Shown here in pieces: positions 4,617 to 5,385 of a DNA stretch of 5,385 bases. The stretch is taken from the NCBI GenBank assembly GCA_027000685.1, contig JALTNN010000044.1, positions 1-5,385 of the forward strand. The letters run 5' to 3'. How positions within the stretch are numbered: position 1 is the first letter of the stretch; every line of letters starts with the position of its first letter. This stretch comes from Microcaldota archaeon. GTDB taxonomy: Archaea; Iainarchaeota; Iainarchaeia; JAADDC01. The notes under the pieces are model-generated. The model had not been told where the DNA came from. It was given only the letters and a program-made list of their open reading frames with translations, and did no database searches. The position numbers were made by a program, and so were the translations under genes.

Positions 4617-5385
4617 GTGTACATAAGGAGGTTCTTCGGGAGGGAGGGCATAATCTCCAACCCCTCCGCCTTCGACCCTGACTACATCCCCGAGGAGATG
4701 CCCTTCAGGGAGGGCCAGCTTGAGGCCCTCGCGCGTGAGATCACGTTCTTTGTGAGGAGGGGAACACCCACTAACCTATTTCTCTGGGGACCGCCGGGCA
4801 CGGGGAAGACCGCGAGCGTACTAAAGATACTCGGGGAGGCCTCGGCAGTCTTCACGAACCTCAGGACGGTCTATGTGAACGCGTGGAAGTACAGGACGAG
4901 GATGGGGATACTCTCCGAGGTGGCGAGGCAGATGGGGATAGCCGTTCCCGTGAGGGGGGTGTCTGCGGATACGGTCTTCTCCTCCATAGAGATGAGGATT
5001 GAGGAGGAAAGAGTGGTGATAGCCCTCGACGAGGCGGACAGGCTTGCCGGGTCCGACGTCCTCTACGACCTCTCGAGGCTCGGCTCGAGGGCGATGCTAA
5101 TAACCATAGCGAACGGGAGGGACTTTCTCTCCGTGCTCGACCCCAGGATAACATCGACGCTCTTCCAGAGCGATATCGAGTATCCCCCCTACACAGTCCC
5201 CCAACTCACAGAGATACTGAGGAGGAGGGCGGAGGTAGGGCTCGTCCCCGGGACGTGGGACGAGGAGGTCCTGAGGGCCTGTGCGGCTGTCGGCTTCGCG
5301 AGGGGAGGGGACGCAAGGATAGCCATAGCGTGCCTGTTCAACGCTGCCAAGCTCGCCGAGGTGGAAGAGGTAGACCGGATAGAGG
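4617..5385 (+). CDS. cdc6: Orc1/Cdc6 replication initiator, 3' end outside the window
   Basis: The first 256 residues of an AAA+ origin-binding protein are present. Archaeal Orc1/Cdc6 binds origin recognition boxes and loads the MCM helicase. Seen: PEEMPFREGQ (25-34), the typical family entry motif; Walker A GPPGTGKT (58-65); VYVNAW (85-90); Walker B VVIALDEADRL (133-143); sensor 1 LITIAN with N166; an arginine-finger region DPRITSTLF (175-183); YPPYTVPQLTEIL (189-201); and sensor 2 GDAR with R234. The C-terminal winged-helix DNA-binding domain would lie beyond the window. The start GTG at 4617 is the only usable one: a TAA lies in frame at 4590 with no other start codon between, and a TATA box sits 25 bp upstream. 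No origin boxes were seen in the short gap before the gene. Confidence 0.95.
   Translation, partial: MYIRRFFGREGIISNPSAFDPDYIPEEMPFREGQLEALAREITFFVRRGTPTNLFLWGPPGTGKTASVLKILGEASAVFTNLRTVYVNAWKYRTRMGILSEVARQMGIAVPVRGVSADTVFSSIEMRIEEERVVIALDEADRLAGSDVLYDLSRLGSRAMLITIANGRDFLSVLDPRITSTLFQSDIEYPPYTVPQLTEILRRRAEVGLVPGTWDEEVLRACAAVGFARGGDARIAIACLFNAAKLAEVEEVDRIE

Overview
The window looks like a chromosomal segment of a thermophilic archaeon, most likely of the crenarchaeal (Thermoproteota) branch. The evidence is an archaeal tRNA-Gln without an encoded CCA end, archaeal TmcA and Orc1/Cdc6 proteins, TATA boxes about 26 bp before start codons (leaderless transcripts), GTG starts, and heavy use of AGG/AGA for arginine and ATA for isoleucine, a usual thermophile pattern. 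I cannot name the genus.

Layout. (1) Positions 1-277: a TATA box and an intronless tRNA-Gln(CUG) gene at 48-120. A gene-free stretch of about 150 bp follows, with three strong short hairpins and an exact second copy (223-248) of the last 20 bases of the tRNA plus 6 flanking bases. This looks like either an attachment-site scar or a decayed tRNA copy. (2) 278-1000: a short primase small-subunit-like protein with the archaeo-eukaryotic primase motifs, but with its four-cysteine zinc cluster before the catalytic DxD motif instead of after it. (3) 1002-1172, minus strand: a 56-residue, extremely acidic microprotein, tail to tail with the primase gene with 1 nt between them. (4) 1173-1246: a compact divergent promoter region with two overlapping perfect palindromes. 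(5) 1247-4570: a three-gene operon with a six-helix membrane protein, TmcA (RNA cytidine acetyltransferase) and a small ASCH-domain protein. (6) 4617 to the window end: the start of an Orc1/Cdc6 replication initiator, cut off by the window.

How the genes may work together. Two genes belong to replication (primase-like, Orc1/Cdc6) and two to RNA cytidine acetylation. The most interesting pairing is TmcA with an ASCH protein that resembles E. coli YqfB, an N4-acetylcytidine amidohydrolase, in length and in its GRKTxTIR motif. The two genes overlap by 1 nt. This suggests a writer/eraser or writer/salvage pair for ac4C, which is an inference. The first genes of transcription units appear leaderless, while the genes inside the operon have purine-rich Shine-Dalgarno-like sequences.
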